From Tretioscincus oriximinensis (lineage: Eukaryota; Chordata; Lepidosauria; Squamata; Gymnophthalmidae): a stretch of DNA of 64,000 nt. Within the stretch, counting starts at the first letter, position 1, and each line of letters starts with the position of its first letter. Shown here piece after piece: positions 46,555 through 58,729 of this stretch. The notes below the pieces were generated by a model. It was not told the DNA's origin. It saw nothing but the letters and a program-made list of their open reading frames with translations, and searched no databases. The stretch spans positions 233,540 through 297,539 of the forward strand of contig JAJVDF010000450.1 of the NCBI GenBank assembly GCA_022410635.1, written 5' to 3'. A program made the position numbers and the translations under genes.

Positions 46555-46745
46555 TGGATGATGGGTTCTGGGGGGAAAATAAAGCTCTCTGATAACATAG
46601 GCTTAGTCTATGAAATCTGAATCTGATAAACTAGGGTTAGTCTGTGAAATCTGTATGAGATGGAGCAGGTTTCGTTTATGAAGCCTTGATCTGATGAAGT
46701 AAGCTTAGCTTACAAAAGCTCAGGTTACTAACTTTTTTCTCTCAG
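46555..46745 (+). repeat. degenerate 34-bp minisatellite with the 'actaacatggct' family motif
   Basis: Units of about 34 bp repeat four times: 'ggcttagtctatgaaatctg', 'gggttagtctgtgaaatctg', 'ggtttcgtttatgaagcctt', 'agcttagcttacaaaagct'. The right end (tcagtctcaaaggatg) matches the family word after the central part. This suggests local expansion of the internal segment in one copy. Confidence 0.55.
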
Positions 46746-46749
46746 TCTC

Positions 46750-48270
46750 AAAGGATGAATTCAGCCTTGCGATTGTGGAATAGTAAAGGCAAGCAACTGG
46801 AATGCTGTATTAGCTTTGGTAATTGCCTCAACACACCCCAATTCCCCCCAAGGTTTTCACAAACCTAAACTTACCTTTGTTTTCACAGTTTGAGATTGGG
46901 GATTGGACTGTGCAAATAGGAATATAGAATTCATGTGGCTAATTGTCTGACTACTCCCCAGTCACTCCCAAACCATGTTTAGTTTGCCTTAAATGTAAAA
47001 CTTTAAGTTATGTTTCCTGGAAAGTGTGAATGCTGTACACCAGGTACAACATCAACATTAGAATCCCTGTAATACCTGCTGCTGCTGCTCCTAGGTACAC
47101 CTTACAGAGTGGAATAAAGCTGGGCCTGAGTCAGTTGTATCCCAGTAAATCCGTGTTGACTCTCCCCAACTGCTGATTGCATCTGTTCCTACCAGAATTG
47201 GGGTTATAAAAAAGAAGACAGCTAGCTATTCACTAGTGTTGCACAGGCTACAGATAGATACAAAAATGGGGCAGTGCAAATAGTACTGCTCAGCAGAGAT
47301 TGCTTCAAACAGGTAAATGCAAATTCAACTTAAGGTGCTTCTAGTCTTTCCTAAAGATGAATTAGTTTATATTCCATTCTACTAGCCACCAGAGAAAAAG
47401 TGATCACAGGTTTTTTGGTTGTCTAAATTCATTACTAAAAATACCTTGCATATCTGATCTTGGAGAACNTCCAGAATGGAATTGATGGATTTTATCAACC
47501 CATCATTCTTGGTCCTTATGCTTGGCATAGTTTTGTTCCCATTCATGCCGTTGAAGCTTGTTTTGTTAGTTTCTTGCATTCTTTCCAATCTGAATTGGTA
47601 ACTTTAATACATATATACTTGGATTTTCTTTCCCAAAAGGACCATTGCTTTTATTTTACCCTGCTGCTGATATGGGCAGTGCTTTCAAAGTGTTCTGTCT
47701 GCCATCTTAATCCCATCAAACAGCACACTGGCTTTTGCAGTGTGTGCTTATATTAAACAGGTCTGTAAATCTGGAAGAGGTTATAAATAGGAAGGAATAC
47801 CCAGGAATAATAGTCATTTTTTCAAACCTCTTTTTATTCCCCTGTCCCTTTTTTTTAAAATGCATTTCCTCTACCTGGCTGACTCAGGCATGTCACAAAT
47901 GAAATACAGCAATTGGTGGTATCTAGTCAACTTCTTATCTTCATGAAACAGCAAAGCAGGAAAATGACACAAGTAGAGGAAAATGCCTATAAGTGAACTT
48001 ATGATGCATGAGAAACAAAATCTCTGTAAAGATCTTTATCTTTGCCATGTTACGCATAGCAATGAGTAAGCATTTCACTTTTCATTTACCTTTGCATAAA
48101 AATAGTGAGAATACAAACGGTGTTCTGTGGAGTTTGGGACCCATTTTTCCATGTGGAGAATAGAAAAAAAAACTTTGCTAAAATAGGGTTCCCGCATAAA
48201 ATCCTAGTCAGAGCTTTATATCTTTAATGGCTATAGAAGAGAGGGCATTTCAATAGATATATCCCCTATA
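46750..48270. other. non-coding DNA
   Basis: No gene. The 47080-47230 patch, with a ggttataaaa word, is unassigned. The frames at 47382-47756 overlap on both strands and have no domain. Confidence 0.4.
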
Positions 48271-48273
48271 AAA

Positions 48274-48312
48274 GATCCTAAGAATCCTAAAGGATCCTAA
48301 AGAATCCTAAGC
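48274..48312. repeat. short tandem repeat, about 20-bp unit
   Basis: gatcctaagaatcctaaag followed by gatcctaaagaatcctaag: about two copies of a 20-bp unit, itself made of two related 9- to 10-bp words. Confidence 0.8.
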
Positions 48313-48314
48313 TA

Positions 48315-51300
48315 ACGACACCTTCTTTTGTTTGTGAGCATTAGAAGGATGGCCCCAGATGTGTGAAAGGATAGGCATGTTTTCTATGCTAATATATGAT
48401 TATGTAGTACAGTTACATGATTTCAGAGACAGTCCTTTCTAAAACCCAGCGTTTGCCATATACAATCTAACTGCAAAGATTTAAATGACAGTTCTGACAT
48501 TAGTAATAAGTTGCATTACTAAACTAGAGCTTTTTTAAAATTAAAGGTAATTTATTTCCCAAGGAATAGTAGGATTACTTACAGCAAATCAAGGTTATTT
48601 TGTACTATACAATTTATTTAATGTACATTCTAATACTTCATTCAGACCAATTGAATAAATAGTGATAATTTATACTTTCTAAACTATTCAGAATAAATTT
48701 ACACTTAGTTTCAGAATAAAATCCTATATAAATAACTGTCAGATCCTATTTGCTATTAACAGATTTGGTGAGGTTAATCATTTCACTTTATGGATGATTT
48801 CTAATTTAAATTCCTTAACATGTTGGAAACTGTATCCCATTTGAGCAGAATGGCTTGACCTACTATCTTTAAAGGTCTTGCATAACACGCTGGAAATAAA
48901 TAACATTAAAAATACTAGTAATGTATGTGATTTTATATGCCAGATTACACAAATAATCTGTTAAATGGCTGTGAGTAAATCCATTTACTCAAAACTTAAT
49001 GTTTTTGTGTGATAAATCTAGGAAAAATTGGACCGTAGTTAAAAATGGTAAAAATGTTTATATAAACGTTCATGGTAATTTCCCAAGAAGAAAGGTCAAA
49101 ATACTGAAGAGGAAATTTTACTGATTTTTAAATGGAGGAGCACTCATGCCTTTCATTTTAATGGTTTCACTCATGGTTATACAAATAAAATTTATATGGA
49201 AACCAGATATTATTTACTGGGTTTGATTGATAAATTGTCTATTTTCAGAAGGACCGGCACATTGGACTCAGTTGAAATAGACAAAGGTAACTGTTCTGAT
49301 CAAGGATCAAAACATTCGGGAAATTTGTTATGAACTGGAAACTTTCTATAGTTTTGTTCCCCAAGAAACACAAGANGGACTTTTAATCACAGGCTTTGAG
49401 GATTAAAGAATTATCAATATGGAGGGGTTAACAGAGCAACTTATAGAGAGATAAAATGATATGTTGGGCCAAACCTACAAAGGAGAGGGAGCAGAAGAGT
49501 AGGAAGTCAATGCATAAATTATAAANAAAAAACAATTGTTAACTCAAAATAATTCAGTTCCATGTATATTACACAAAAACAAATGAACTTTATTCTCGAA
49601 TAAAAACAACTATTATTACTTTTAAAGAGCTAGAAAACAGAAAGGTGTAATATGGCCATTCCCACATTAGGTTTTACTCCAGAAAAACTGTATATCTCAG
49701 AATAGGACCCTGCCATTCAGATGCTAGTACAGATTATAGTACCCTATCTTCTTTGTAGGTTACTGGCAGGAGTGTACCTTTTTGTTCTCTATCCCTCTAT
49801 AGTCTGTACTTTGTTATACTATATAGTGTTTTCATGTTCTTTCTTAGATGTTGATTATTGATAGTTAATTTTAATCAGATGTTGCATAGTTTGGTGTTTC
49901 TGAATGCCTGTTTAGGTTTTAATTGATGTTTATCAAATGTACTGACATATAAGAATATTTATAACTAGTTACATCATTGTTTAGCTTTATGCTAATTTGA
50001 ATTCAGGTTATTTCTTTGATAGAATTTAGACTTTTTTAGTAGACTTTAGATAAAATCTAGGTTTATATGATTGCCTATTTAGTTGTATTTAGATACTGTA
50101 GAGTTTTAAGTTTAAAGAGGATATACTCATAAACTTAAAAGGAACAACGTTTGCCCACATACAAGGCTTTCATCTGAAATTTCTTGTCTAAATGTGCCCA
50201 CTGGGGACACAGAGAGAATTTTTGCATACCTCTGAGGTTAGAGTATTTTCTCTTTGAGCTTAAAACTCTGAAGTAATGATAAATGCAAAACGTTTAAGCT
50301 ATGTCTGCATACAGCCTTTGAGAGTTCTTGTGACTTGGTTGTTCCAAGTATTTTTTTCCTATTTTCTAGTTAAACTTGCTGTATTTTCATATGATGAACA
50401 TTGCATGGTGGAAATTTCATAAAAGTACTAGCAGGAAAAAGCATAATAGCAGGCTTTTATAACACTACAATTGTTGAATCATGGCAATCATGTGTGTCAA
50501 TCATTTATTGTAATGCTATAAAAGTATTAAAAAAATTCACCTATATCTAGATAGACCGCAGTTTTCATCAGATGGATGGTGGCAGTACCCAATAGAAAAT
50601 AGTCAACAAAAACAAGATAAAAGATTTGTTTTTTTAAATTGTCTTGATATAGAATTTGGTTTGGCATTCAAGAATGGGATAATCCCAGAAATTCATTATG
50701 TCACTCCTAGAGTTATCAAATGCCAGTATTTAGCAAGGCCTGTTTTAATACTGTTGTATAGATTTTTGGAAAGATATTAGAGAGATATTGGGAACCAGGA
50801 GACTGCAATCACCATGAAACTTAATTTTTTAAAGGTTCAGTCCCACTTTTTCCTACTTCAATACTCCTGTATTTTATTACTTTAATGAAAAGTTTGGCAC
50901 CTCTTGTAGGTCCTATCTTATACCTACCCTATCTTTTTTATGCCTGGTCAAAATGTATCTGTCTGCACAAATCTTTGATCCTTAGTTCCGGAAATAATCC
51001 TGCCGGGAAGGATAGATGGGTTATTTTTGTAAATAAATTTCAATGCTAGTTTTTTTCATGCCTTGTGATCCACGCGTCAAGTGAAGGGCTTTATACAATT
51101 AAAGTTAGTACTTGTTGATACCTGCCCATTCTGGATGGGACAGATTAAAGTAACAAGACTATTGTGTAAATAAGGGAAAGGGAGGTAGGAGGGAAAAACA
51201 AGGGTGACTGTTTGAGGCCCCGTGAATGGATGGAAATGTTTTACTATAATAATGTGCAAAGATAAATAAACAAAGCCGATGGCCCTTTCTTAGCTGGACC

Positions 51301-52490
51301 TTATTTCAGAATATATCCCAAAATATAGAGGCCTACTATTCATATACTTGGGCAGATACAGTTTTGAAAAATGCCCAATACAGTCAAGAGCAGTTAATCA
51401 GCACATAGTCTATGTTCTCCCTGTGGTTGCCACCTGCTTCTCTGCATTTCTTTTGATAGTTTTGTGGGTCGTTATATAATTTATGACTTCTTAGTAAGAT
51501 TTCTAACTTTTTTTGTTGCTTTTTTAAGCATGAGTTGTAAAGTTTGTTATAGAAAACTAGCTGTAGAAATCCAGTAGACAAAGCATTTTGTGGAAAATAC
51601 AAAACTTCTGTTGCATTTAATGTCTATATAGGTGAATTTACAGGTGTAACTTGGTACTTCACAAATAAATTATAAATGTTCTGAGTTGTTAAATGATTAA
51701 CATGTGTTAATCAGTGGCTTGTGAGGGGTTGATGTGTGACTCTTTAGGCCTTGTAACTATCTCTTGCCTACTGTGAGTCACATAACAGAGTAACATTAGG
51801 AAAAAGTGTCTGCATGTTATCGTGAGGTCTTTGAAGAAAAATATACTGAACATTTATAATATAAGCCTGTGTGGATTAATGGTTATTAAGGTGTTTTTGT
51901 CAAATCTAGTTGCCATGGGTCATGTTGAAAAAATTACAGAACAGTAGTTAATATTCATAAAAAAGATATCCAGTGGAAAACATTTTTCAACCCTTTTTTA
52001 TATATACAGAACTCTTATGTTTGAATCCCTGTAAGGATGGCTAAGAGGCTTTAATTATACTTTTTCCATGTATTTCATAGTACAGATCCCAAAGTTATAT
52101 TATCATCATTTCTCTTTCACCCTGTTTTGTCAACAAAAGCAAATAAATTACCTTTTCCTACATTGCGTTAAGGGCAGCTCTCTGCTTCAGCACTTGGCTG
52201 ATACTTATATTTATCCTGAAACAGCTTTGGTTTGCTTATTACAGGGCACTTCAAGTTTTCTTACAGACACACAACTATGCAAGGGTTATGTGTACATAAT
52301 TAAAATGCAATACAAAACTATAAAAGTTTTGCCAATTATATAGCATATTTCAGTTAAATTTGCTATGAGACTAAAAATGTCTCAATAATAGTAAAAAAAA
52401 AAGTGCCTGAAAATGGAATACGTTCTGCTTAATCCTTGAAATGTTGCCTTAGAATATTTANTGATACTTGTTTCTGTATTTTTCCATCCA
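48315..52490. other. AT-rich non-coding DNA
   Basis: About 4.2 kb of very AT-rich sequence with no recognisable gene, RNA gene or transposon end. Confidence 0.45.
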
Positions 52491-52495
52491 TATTT

Positions 52496-52720
52496 GTTCA
52501 GTAAGGGGGCTAGTAGCAACTTAGAGACTAACAATAGAAAAATAGGTGGCATTGGCATTAGCTTTCGTAGACACGTCTACTTCTTCAGATGCACGTCTAC
52601 TTCAGAAGTAGTCTATGAAAGCTAATGCNAATGCCAACTACTTTTCTACTGTTAGTCTCTAAAGTGCTACTACCCCCCTTGTTGAACTTTCTACTAGATA
52701 AACATGGCTATTTCTCTGAA
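52496..52720. mobile_element. palindromic copy of the 'actaacatggct' repeat family
   Basis: Left arm about 52503-52588 and right arm about 52604-52685 are near complements. The left carries 'agagactaaca', 'ggcattggcattagctttcg', 'tagacacgtctacttctt'. The right carries the reverse: 'agaagtagtctatgaaagct', 'aatgcnaatgccaacta', 'tgttagtctctaaagtgcta'. The whole folds into a stem of about 80 bp. One N lies in the stem (52629). Confidence 0.65.
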
Positions 52721-52724
52721 ATAA

Positions 52725-55465
52725 TCTGTACTTGGGCAGTAACAGCTGGTGACCAGAAGAGTAACTGTGTGGTCATTTGACTACCTATCTACCCTCCGAC
52801 CAAAGGACAACACATTCTGGTCTGGAATAAGCAATCTGTCAAAAGCTGACATAGATGGTTGTTACAAGCCAACTCTGAAACATTAAGAACTTTCAGAGCA
52901 AACAAGTTTTCATTTTGCTGATATCGGCCCTCATGGTATAATAGACCACAGAAGTGTGCTATGCTGATAGACCCTTCAAAAAGGAAGTCTATTGTAGACT
53001 GCACTAAGATCCCATTTTGCCCAATCCCCACATATGTTTTCCTCTGTGTTCACACACCATCACCTTCTTTCCACTCCACAGAACCAGATGTGTTCAGTGT
53101 TCCATTTGCTCAAAAGGTCTTTGCTGTGGAGTAAATTGCCACCGCATTTCATCATCTGATTCAGAATCCAGCATTTTGTAAAGTCTAAAAGAAAGGTGCT
53201 TCCGTACCTTGAAAATGCAAATTATAAAAAGCTCATTGGCACTTGGATTGCAGAGAATTCTTGGAAATTGTATCGAAGCTCAGAGAATGCTGGGGATTGT
53301 AGTCAGGTAAGCACAGCAAAGCCTTCTAGGCTTGTGATGTCATGAGAATTCCAGGAGACATTGAAGACAGAGAGGGAACTGCGAGGAAAATTGGACGTAA
53401 ATGGGGATACTTGCGAACGTGTTGCCTCGCTTTGTTTTTTTGTAAGCAATTTTTGTCTTGTACTGGGAAAGTAGCCTTTGCGTATTTTGGACTGTATTAA
53501 GTACCATGAGTGGAACATACTAGGAGGGGTGGGTTATTTGGTTCGCTTTTAAAAATATATACTTGTAACATTATCACTACAACAACAAGTAGCACATAAC
53601 AGAAACCTTCCATTGTTATAAAAACAAGGACTTGACATCTCATTCAAATAAAGTAACTTCAATAGCATGTTGCTTATTTCATAAGCGAGACAACTGTCTT
53701 GCACATATATTTACAAAGACTTAAACCTAGACAGTTCCTACTCATTCAAAGAATCCAAAATATATATATACTAGTGGAAATACTAGTTGCCACGGGGGAA
53801 TAAAATGGGCAGCTAGCTGGGCAGCGTGTGTTGTCATGGCAGATTGCAGTAGGGCGACATAGGCCTGAGGCAAATTGTGTCTGAGTAACATGGAGCTCTG
53901 TGACCGTTCTATTCCTTCCAGCTTGGACGCCATTTTGAGGCATCTCTTCTAGCAGGGGATTGGCCAATCATCTCCTTTTAGGGTGATGGACACTTAGTAT
54001 GTCCATTCACCTCACTTAGAAGACTGATTGCCATGACACATTATAGTAATAAGGATTCATTTCAAAGGAGATTTTAGTTCCTGGCTGTTGAAGCTATATT
54101 GGGCTTGCCCAGTATAATGACTTGTAACAACCTTTCCAGCCATGGCACAGATTGTTAGGTCTAGATTGCTAAATCCAGATAAATATTCTTAAAAATAGAA
54201 ATTTCCTGAGATGCAGTGGAGTGTTGGCCTTCTGAGAAGAGCTGCTGTCATCTGTTCATTTGATTTACAGAATTTCTATGTAAACATGTTATTGTTTAAA
54301 GGATATGTAGTATTCACAGCAATTGCAATTGGAAGAGGTCATTGTGGGATCTTGCGTAAGTAATGCATCTTTAGAAAACAAAATTAGGTCACTGGCACAA
54401 ATGTGAAATTGACTTGATTAGAACTGAGAAACTGGGAGAACTTTTTACTTCCTCTGGGAAGAAAAAGTCTTTAAAACCCTAAGGACCCTTTCCGAATTTT
54501 CATTTTAAGTCGCGTGTCATAACAGCTACCCTTTTAGTTGAAGGTGATTAGATATAGCTTCCTACAGAGGTAAAGCTTCCTATCCGCTTGTTTCCTAAGG
54601 GAGCATTGCTTTATTCTTACCATGAATAAACATTGCACAGTACATGCATTTTGACGCCTTTTACACTCTCAGCAGCATAGTTTCCACATGAGTGATATCA
54701 AAATAGTGTACATTAATAGTATTTCAAACCTTTAAGTAACCTTAGCTTGAAAATTGTCATTGCCTCATACAAAATATTTATGAATAGGTTTACAATGTAA
54801 CTTATGTATATTTAATCAGAGAGAAATCCATCTTAACAAAAGTTTTATTACAGATTTTTTTAATACAGAAGTCACCCCTGTAAGCTTGACTAAAAAGGAT
54901 TATCTCTCTGCATAAGAGACTATCTGACTACCTTTTCTTCACCAATTATTATTTTATGCACTTCAAACATATCCCACTTTAAACATAATTTCTCAAGGCT
55001 ACATAAGGCTAGAAGTAGCAGGCTGATGCTGTAAGAAAAATGTTTGAATCCTTGATGATTATGAAATTTGGCATCCAAAAAATAATGATTGGGGAAATGG
55101 AATAGGGGCAGTGAAGGAGTTAGCATACAGTGATTAACGTGATCATTGGATCAGAAACTTCAGTCAGGTGTGGATATTTTTGGGGGGGGGAAATGAATGC
55201 AAATTTGTATTCACATCCTTCCCTGTTATTGTCCCTTTGTGAATTAATGAGTAATGAACTTCATATAGTTTTAGCTGGTCATGATCAGCTTATGATTATC
55301 TCTTGAAATACTTCCCCTGTTTAAATTTGTGTTAAAAATTGCTTTATTCTTTCATGATCTCTGGAATCAGCTTTGTTCTCATTGGCATGTGGAATAATAG
55401 AAAGAATAGAATGAAACTGCAAGCAAGTAGATATGCATTAGATATCAGAAAAGTGGTTTCTGACA
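52725..55465. other. non-coding DNA; GC-richer patch at 53790-53980
   Basis: The 53790-53980 patch reads like an old insertion (ccattttgaggcatctcttc, ggggattggccaatcatctc) but has no defined ends. The short word tgctggggattgtagtca near 53290 is a frequent repeat-terminal word in vertebrates. No gene was found. Confidence 0.35.
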
Positions 55466-55466
55466 G

Positions 55467-56296
55467 TAAGGCTGCATTCGCATTAGACCTTTAAAATGGA
55501 ATTGGAAACAGAATTAATATTTTGAAATGGAAAGTGAAGTGAGGTCCTAAAATGCAGCCAATATTACCTGAGCATCCAATCCATATTAGCGCCCCAATTT
55601 CAGTTGTGAGTACTCAATGAATCTGTTCCTTCAGAGTTGAAGTAGCCACAAGAACCTGTTTTTCCAATGGAGGGGGGAGAGCAAGCAAGTGAGCCAGGAG
55701 GAAATTCCAAACAAAAGAGCTCCCAGCCTTGCCCTCTCGCTTGTTTGTTCGACTCTTTGCAATGTCCCTCCCTCCCCCATTCCATTTTGAAGGTCTCAGA
55801 GCGGCTACTAGTAAAAACAAAAGCAATGGAACCAGGGGGTGGAGAGGGAGAGCTGTGTGGTTTTGGCAAATTCGCTCGTGCTTGGTGCTTACTGATCAGG
55901 GTAGTTGCCCTTCCTTCCTCCCATTGGGGCTGGAACTCGTTCACCTCCCTCAAGGGTCAGGATGAAGTGGCCCAAATTATTCACAGCAACCCAGCATAGG
56001 AACGCCCCTTTCTCTAATGGGCTGAGTCTCCCCTAATGCCATGTCCCAGTATGAGGCTAAGACGGGACCCGCCCACATAGGGCAGTTACTTGTCAGACTA
56101 CATAAGACTACATGTAACCTGAATGGCAAAATGGAGCTGCGACAACAGGATCTCACCAAGGAGTGCGCAGCAGAAACCTGTGATGTGTGCTTTGACTGAT
56201 GTGGGAGCACTTTGGAGACAGTTTTTATGGTAACACAATCAGAATTTTGGCTTTGCATTCGTGTGCATGTTGAGGGACACTGTGAATGCAGCCTAA
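55467..56296. mobile_element. Harbinger-like non-autonomous element with TAA duplication
   Basis: Ends GGCTGCATTCGCA (55470-) and, on the minus strand, GGCTGCATTCACA (ending at 56293) match at 12 of 13 positions. Both are flanked by TAA (55467-55469 and 56294-56296), the 3-bp target site typical of PIF/Harbinger. The 824-bp interior is GC-richer than its surroundings, with no transposase frame. The 110 to 133-codon frames on opposite strands lack domains. The right end directly abuts a CR1 fragment, so the insertion probably split or trimmed that CR1. Confidence 0.55.
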
Positions 56297-56455
56297 GGGT
56301 CATCAACCAGTGGAATAGATTGCTGCAGTAAGTGGTCAGTTTTTCTTCAATGAAAGTCTTCAGATGGAGGCTGGACAAACATCTGTCTGGGATGGTTTAG
56401 TGAATCCTGCAATAATTAGAGTATTAGACCCAATGACCCTAGGGCAAGTTAGAAA
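56297..56455 (+). mobile_element. CR1 3'UTR fragment
   Basis: 'gtcatcaaccagtggaatag', 'gaaagtcttcagatggaggc', 'tggacaaacatctgtctggg' and 'ttagacccaatgacccta' follow the order of a CR1 3'UTR. The terminal octamers are not visible. Confidence 0.7.
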
Positions 56456-56459
56456 AGGC

Positions 56460-56690
56460 ATGGGAACATGAAGTGTCATACACTAAAGCTCACCATTTGA
56501 TATTTTTGAATGCAGCCTGTTTAGTGTTACATCTGTTTGATTTTGTTAAAAAAAGAGGATACTGAAAATATTAGGAAGTAATGGTAATAGTAATATCAAG
56601 CAGAATGTACCTTAACAAAGAAATCAAATTCCTGTCACATCGTATGCCATAGCAACAGAACTGACTTGGGCCTTGCTTACTGATATAATA
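56460..56690. other. AT-rich non-coding DNA
   Basis: No feature recognised. Confidence 0.4.
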
Positions 56691-56692
56691 TA

Positions 56693-57165
56693 TTAGCACA
56701 TATACCTGGAAACGCGCTTTGGGCGTCCACTAATTGGGGGCGAAGGGAATGGCCAGTAGGCAGCCGGTGCAGTGTCTTTTCTTCTGGGGTAAAATTGCCC
56801 CAGGAATGCTCGCTCCGGCTGCATGAGAGCTAGGGAGAGGCGGGTGGGCCAGGTGGGGCTCGCGGGAAGCGAGCAGCGGATGTGGCCATTCCAAAGGGTG
56901 AATGGCGTTAGTCCCTGGAGCGCCCCAATGCGGGGCTGTGNGGGANTGTCAGCTAGATGCGCTTCCTTACACACTCCTACCTCATACTATGGCCTTTTAT
57001 AGTTCCAATATTGTTCTATGATCCGATATTGTTCTATGATCCAATTTTGTTCTATGATCCAACGTTATACTTGAAGACAATTGTATATTAAGTTTAATAA
57101 ATGTTATATTATTACTATATACGGTCTCACGGTGCCTGTTTCCCTTTAGCCCACNAAATTTATTA
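56693..57165 (+). mobile_element. element C: possible third member of the A/B family
   Basis: A GC-rich head (56710-56970) is followed by 'actatggccttttatag' (compare gccatggcctttt in A and B) and an AT-rich tail ending in tttaataaatgtt (compare attaataaatat). A 'ggtctcacggtgcctg' word follows, at the place where A has 'cgtctccttctctg'. The head shows no hairpin or TATA of the A/B kind, so the link is weaker. Two ambiguous bases lie at 56941-56946. Confidence 0.35.
57004..57062. repeat. three-copy 18-bp minisatellite in element C
   Basis: The word attttgttctatgatcc or atattgttctatgatcc occurs three times in a row with single-base differences. Confidence 0.85.
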
Positions 57166-57169
57166 TGTA

Positions 57170-57970
57170 GGTTTTCTGGCAGGGAAATTGCTAAATATAA
57201 AATTACTTAATGTAGCATTATATCCCAGCATAATTTTATGCCAGACAGCACCATGAAACATAACAATCATGACATGTAATTGCATTTTAAGGCATTGAAG
57301 TTTTGTCTGCATTTATGGAGTTATTTCTGTGCTATAATCTCAGTTCCTAATTTTGCGTTATGAATGACTGAAGTCTTAGTTTGTGGAACTTTAATGTAAA
57401 AAACTAAAATCAGGGAAATGAAAAAATCAAATGCAGTTTAGGAAAAACTAGACATGTTCAATTGTTTGAATTCACAGTTGAGAAGATGACCATGAGAACA
57501 AGTGACAATTGAGATGGAAGTAGTAGAATTCCAGAACGAAACAACCAATTGAAACTGAGGCATTGCAAAGTGGTAGACAACACACCTTTGGTATGGATAA
57601 TGTAAAAAAAATAATCTTGCAGCTGTATTTTTCCATTCTGAAAGAGGGCTGAAGCTGGATTAAAACTTAGTTGTGGTCAGAGCCAAAATGTCTTTTGAGA
57701 AGATATTAGAAAGTTGCCTGGAGTTCTTGTCTTGGAATATTGTGAGAATCCCAACGAAAAAGCAAAGGATTAAATCTGGAATTAATGAATTAATTGGGTC
57801 AGTCCAGAAACTCATACGGGGCTGGTCTAAACCAGATTGGATCTTGTCTGATCAAGACCTGTACATGTTGACCTGAAATGATAAGTTCAGAAAGACACTC
57901 ACACTCTTGGTTACTGTCACATGAACACTGAAGCAAAATTGCTGAAAAATATATTATGAATTATTTATTA
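57170..57970. other. AT-rich non-coding DNA
   Basis: No gene recognised. Confidence 0.4.
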
Positions 57971-57972
57971 GT

Positions 57973-57980
57973 ATTTAGAA
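57973..57980. repeat. target-site duplication, left (hAT 57981-58718)
   Basis: atttagaa, identical to 58719-58726. Confidence 0.9.
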
Positions 57981-58718
57981 CAGTGTAGTCCAAATGACGT
58001 TACTTCTGGGATAGGGACAGGAAGTGATGTCACTCTGGTCCTCACACTCCTGATGTCACTTCCTGCCCTGCCCCAGAAGTGACGTCACTTCCGGGATGGG
58101 GAAAGAAAGTGATATCATTCTGGATGCCATTCCCGGAAGCAGATTCCGGAAATGGCATCGTTGAATGTCGGCATTTTGGGCAAATGAGCGGCAAAGAGGC
58201 TAGGCAGCTGCGAACGTCAGTGTCTTGGCCCAAGACGCTGACACTTGTAGCCGCCTGGTTGCTTCGACCATAACATCATGCTGGCTGGCTCCCCCTTCTC
58301 CTTTTGTCCGTAACACCAGCAAGTGTTATGGACGAAAGGAGCAGGCGGCTGCAAGGCAGCTGCCTTGCCACTTCAACACCAACCAGTGCCGGCCCTGAGC
58401 GCTCCGCCGGGGGTTCTCTGATGGCGTGCATACTGTTAATTTGGCAATTCCCACCTTCAGTACTGACTCCTGTTCTGCATGGCAGTCACCATNTTAGGGG
58501 AACTCCGCCCTCCATTAGCACCATGTTGGGGGAACGGAGGGCAGAGTTCCCCTAACACGGAGACTCCCATGCAGAACAGGAGTCAGTACTGAAGGTGGGA
58601 ATTGCCAAATTAACAGTATGTGCGCCGTCAGGGAACTCCCTGCAGAGTGCTCAGTGGCTGCCTGGCCTCTTAGCGGGCCACAGAAATGGTTTGGCGGGCT
58701 GTAGGTTGGACCACACTG
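57981..58718. mobile_element. hAT non-autonomous element built of serial hairpins
   Basis: Ends CAGTGTAGTCCAA (left) and, on the minus strand, CAGTGTGGTCCAA (right) match at 12 of 13 positions. They are flanked by a perfect 8-bp duplication atttagaa. The 738-bp interior is largely made of inverted pairs: 57995-58032 with 58051-58087; 58124-58138 with 58144-58158; the near-palindrome 58216-58242; 58298-58316 with 58323-58341; and a long pair 58385-58512 with 58537-58665. CRE/ATF-like tgacgtca occurs at about 58080-58087. There is no transposase, so it would need one from elsewhere. Confidence 0.9.
58385..58665. repeat. long foldback (about 125-bp arms) inside the hAT element
   Basis: Left arm 58385-58512 and right arm 58537-58665 are near complements, with a loop of about 24 bp (58513-58536). 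Paired words include ctgttaatttggcaattccc, ctcctgttctgcatgg and ttaggggaactc. One N falls in the left arm. Confidence 0.85.
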
Positions 58719-58726
58719 ATTTAGAA
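58719..58726. repeat. target-site duplication, right (hAT 57981-58718)
   Basis: atttagaa, identical to 57973-57980. Confidence 0.9.
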
Positions 58727-58729
58727 CAC

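Noticed and set aside
57003..57062. CRISPR-like short repeats
   Set aside because: Three directly adjacent copies without spacers in a vertebrate repeat: a minisatellite.
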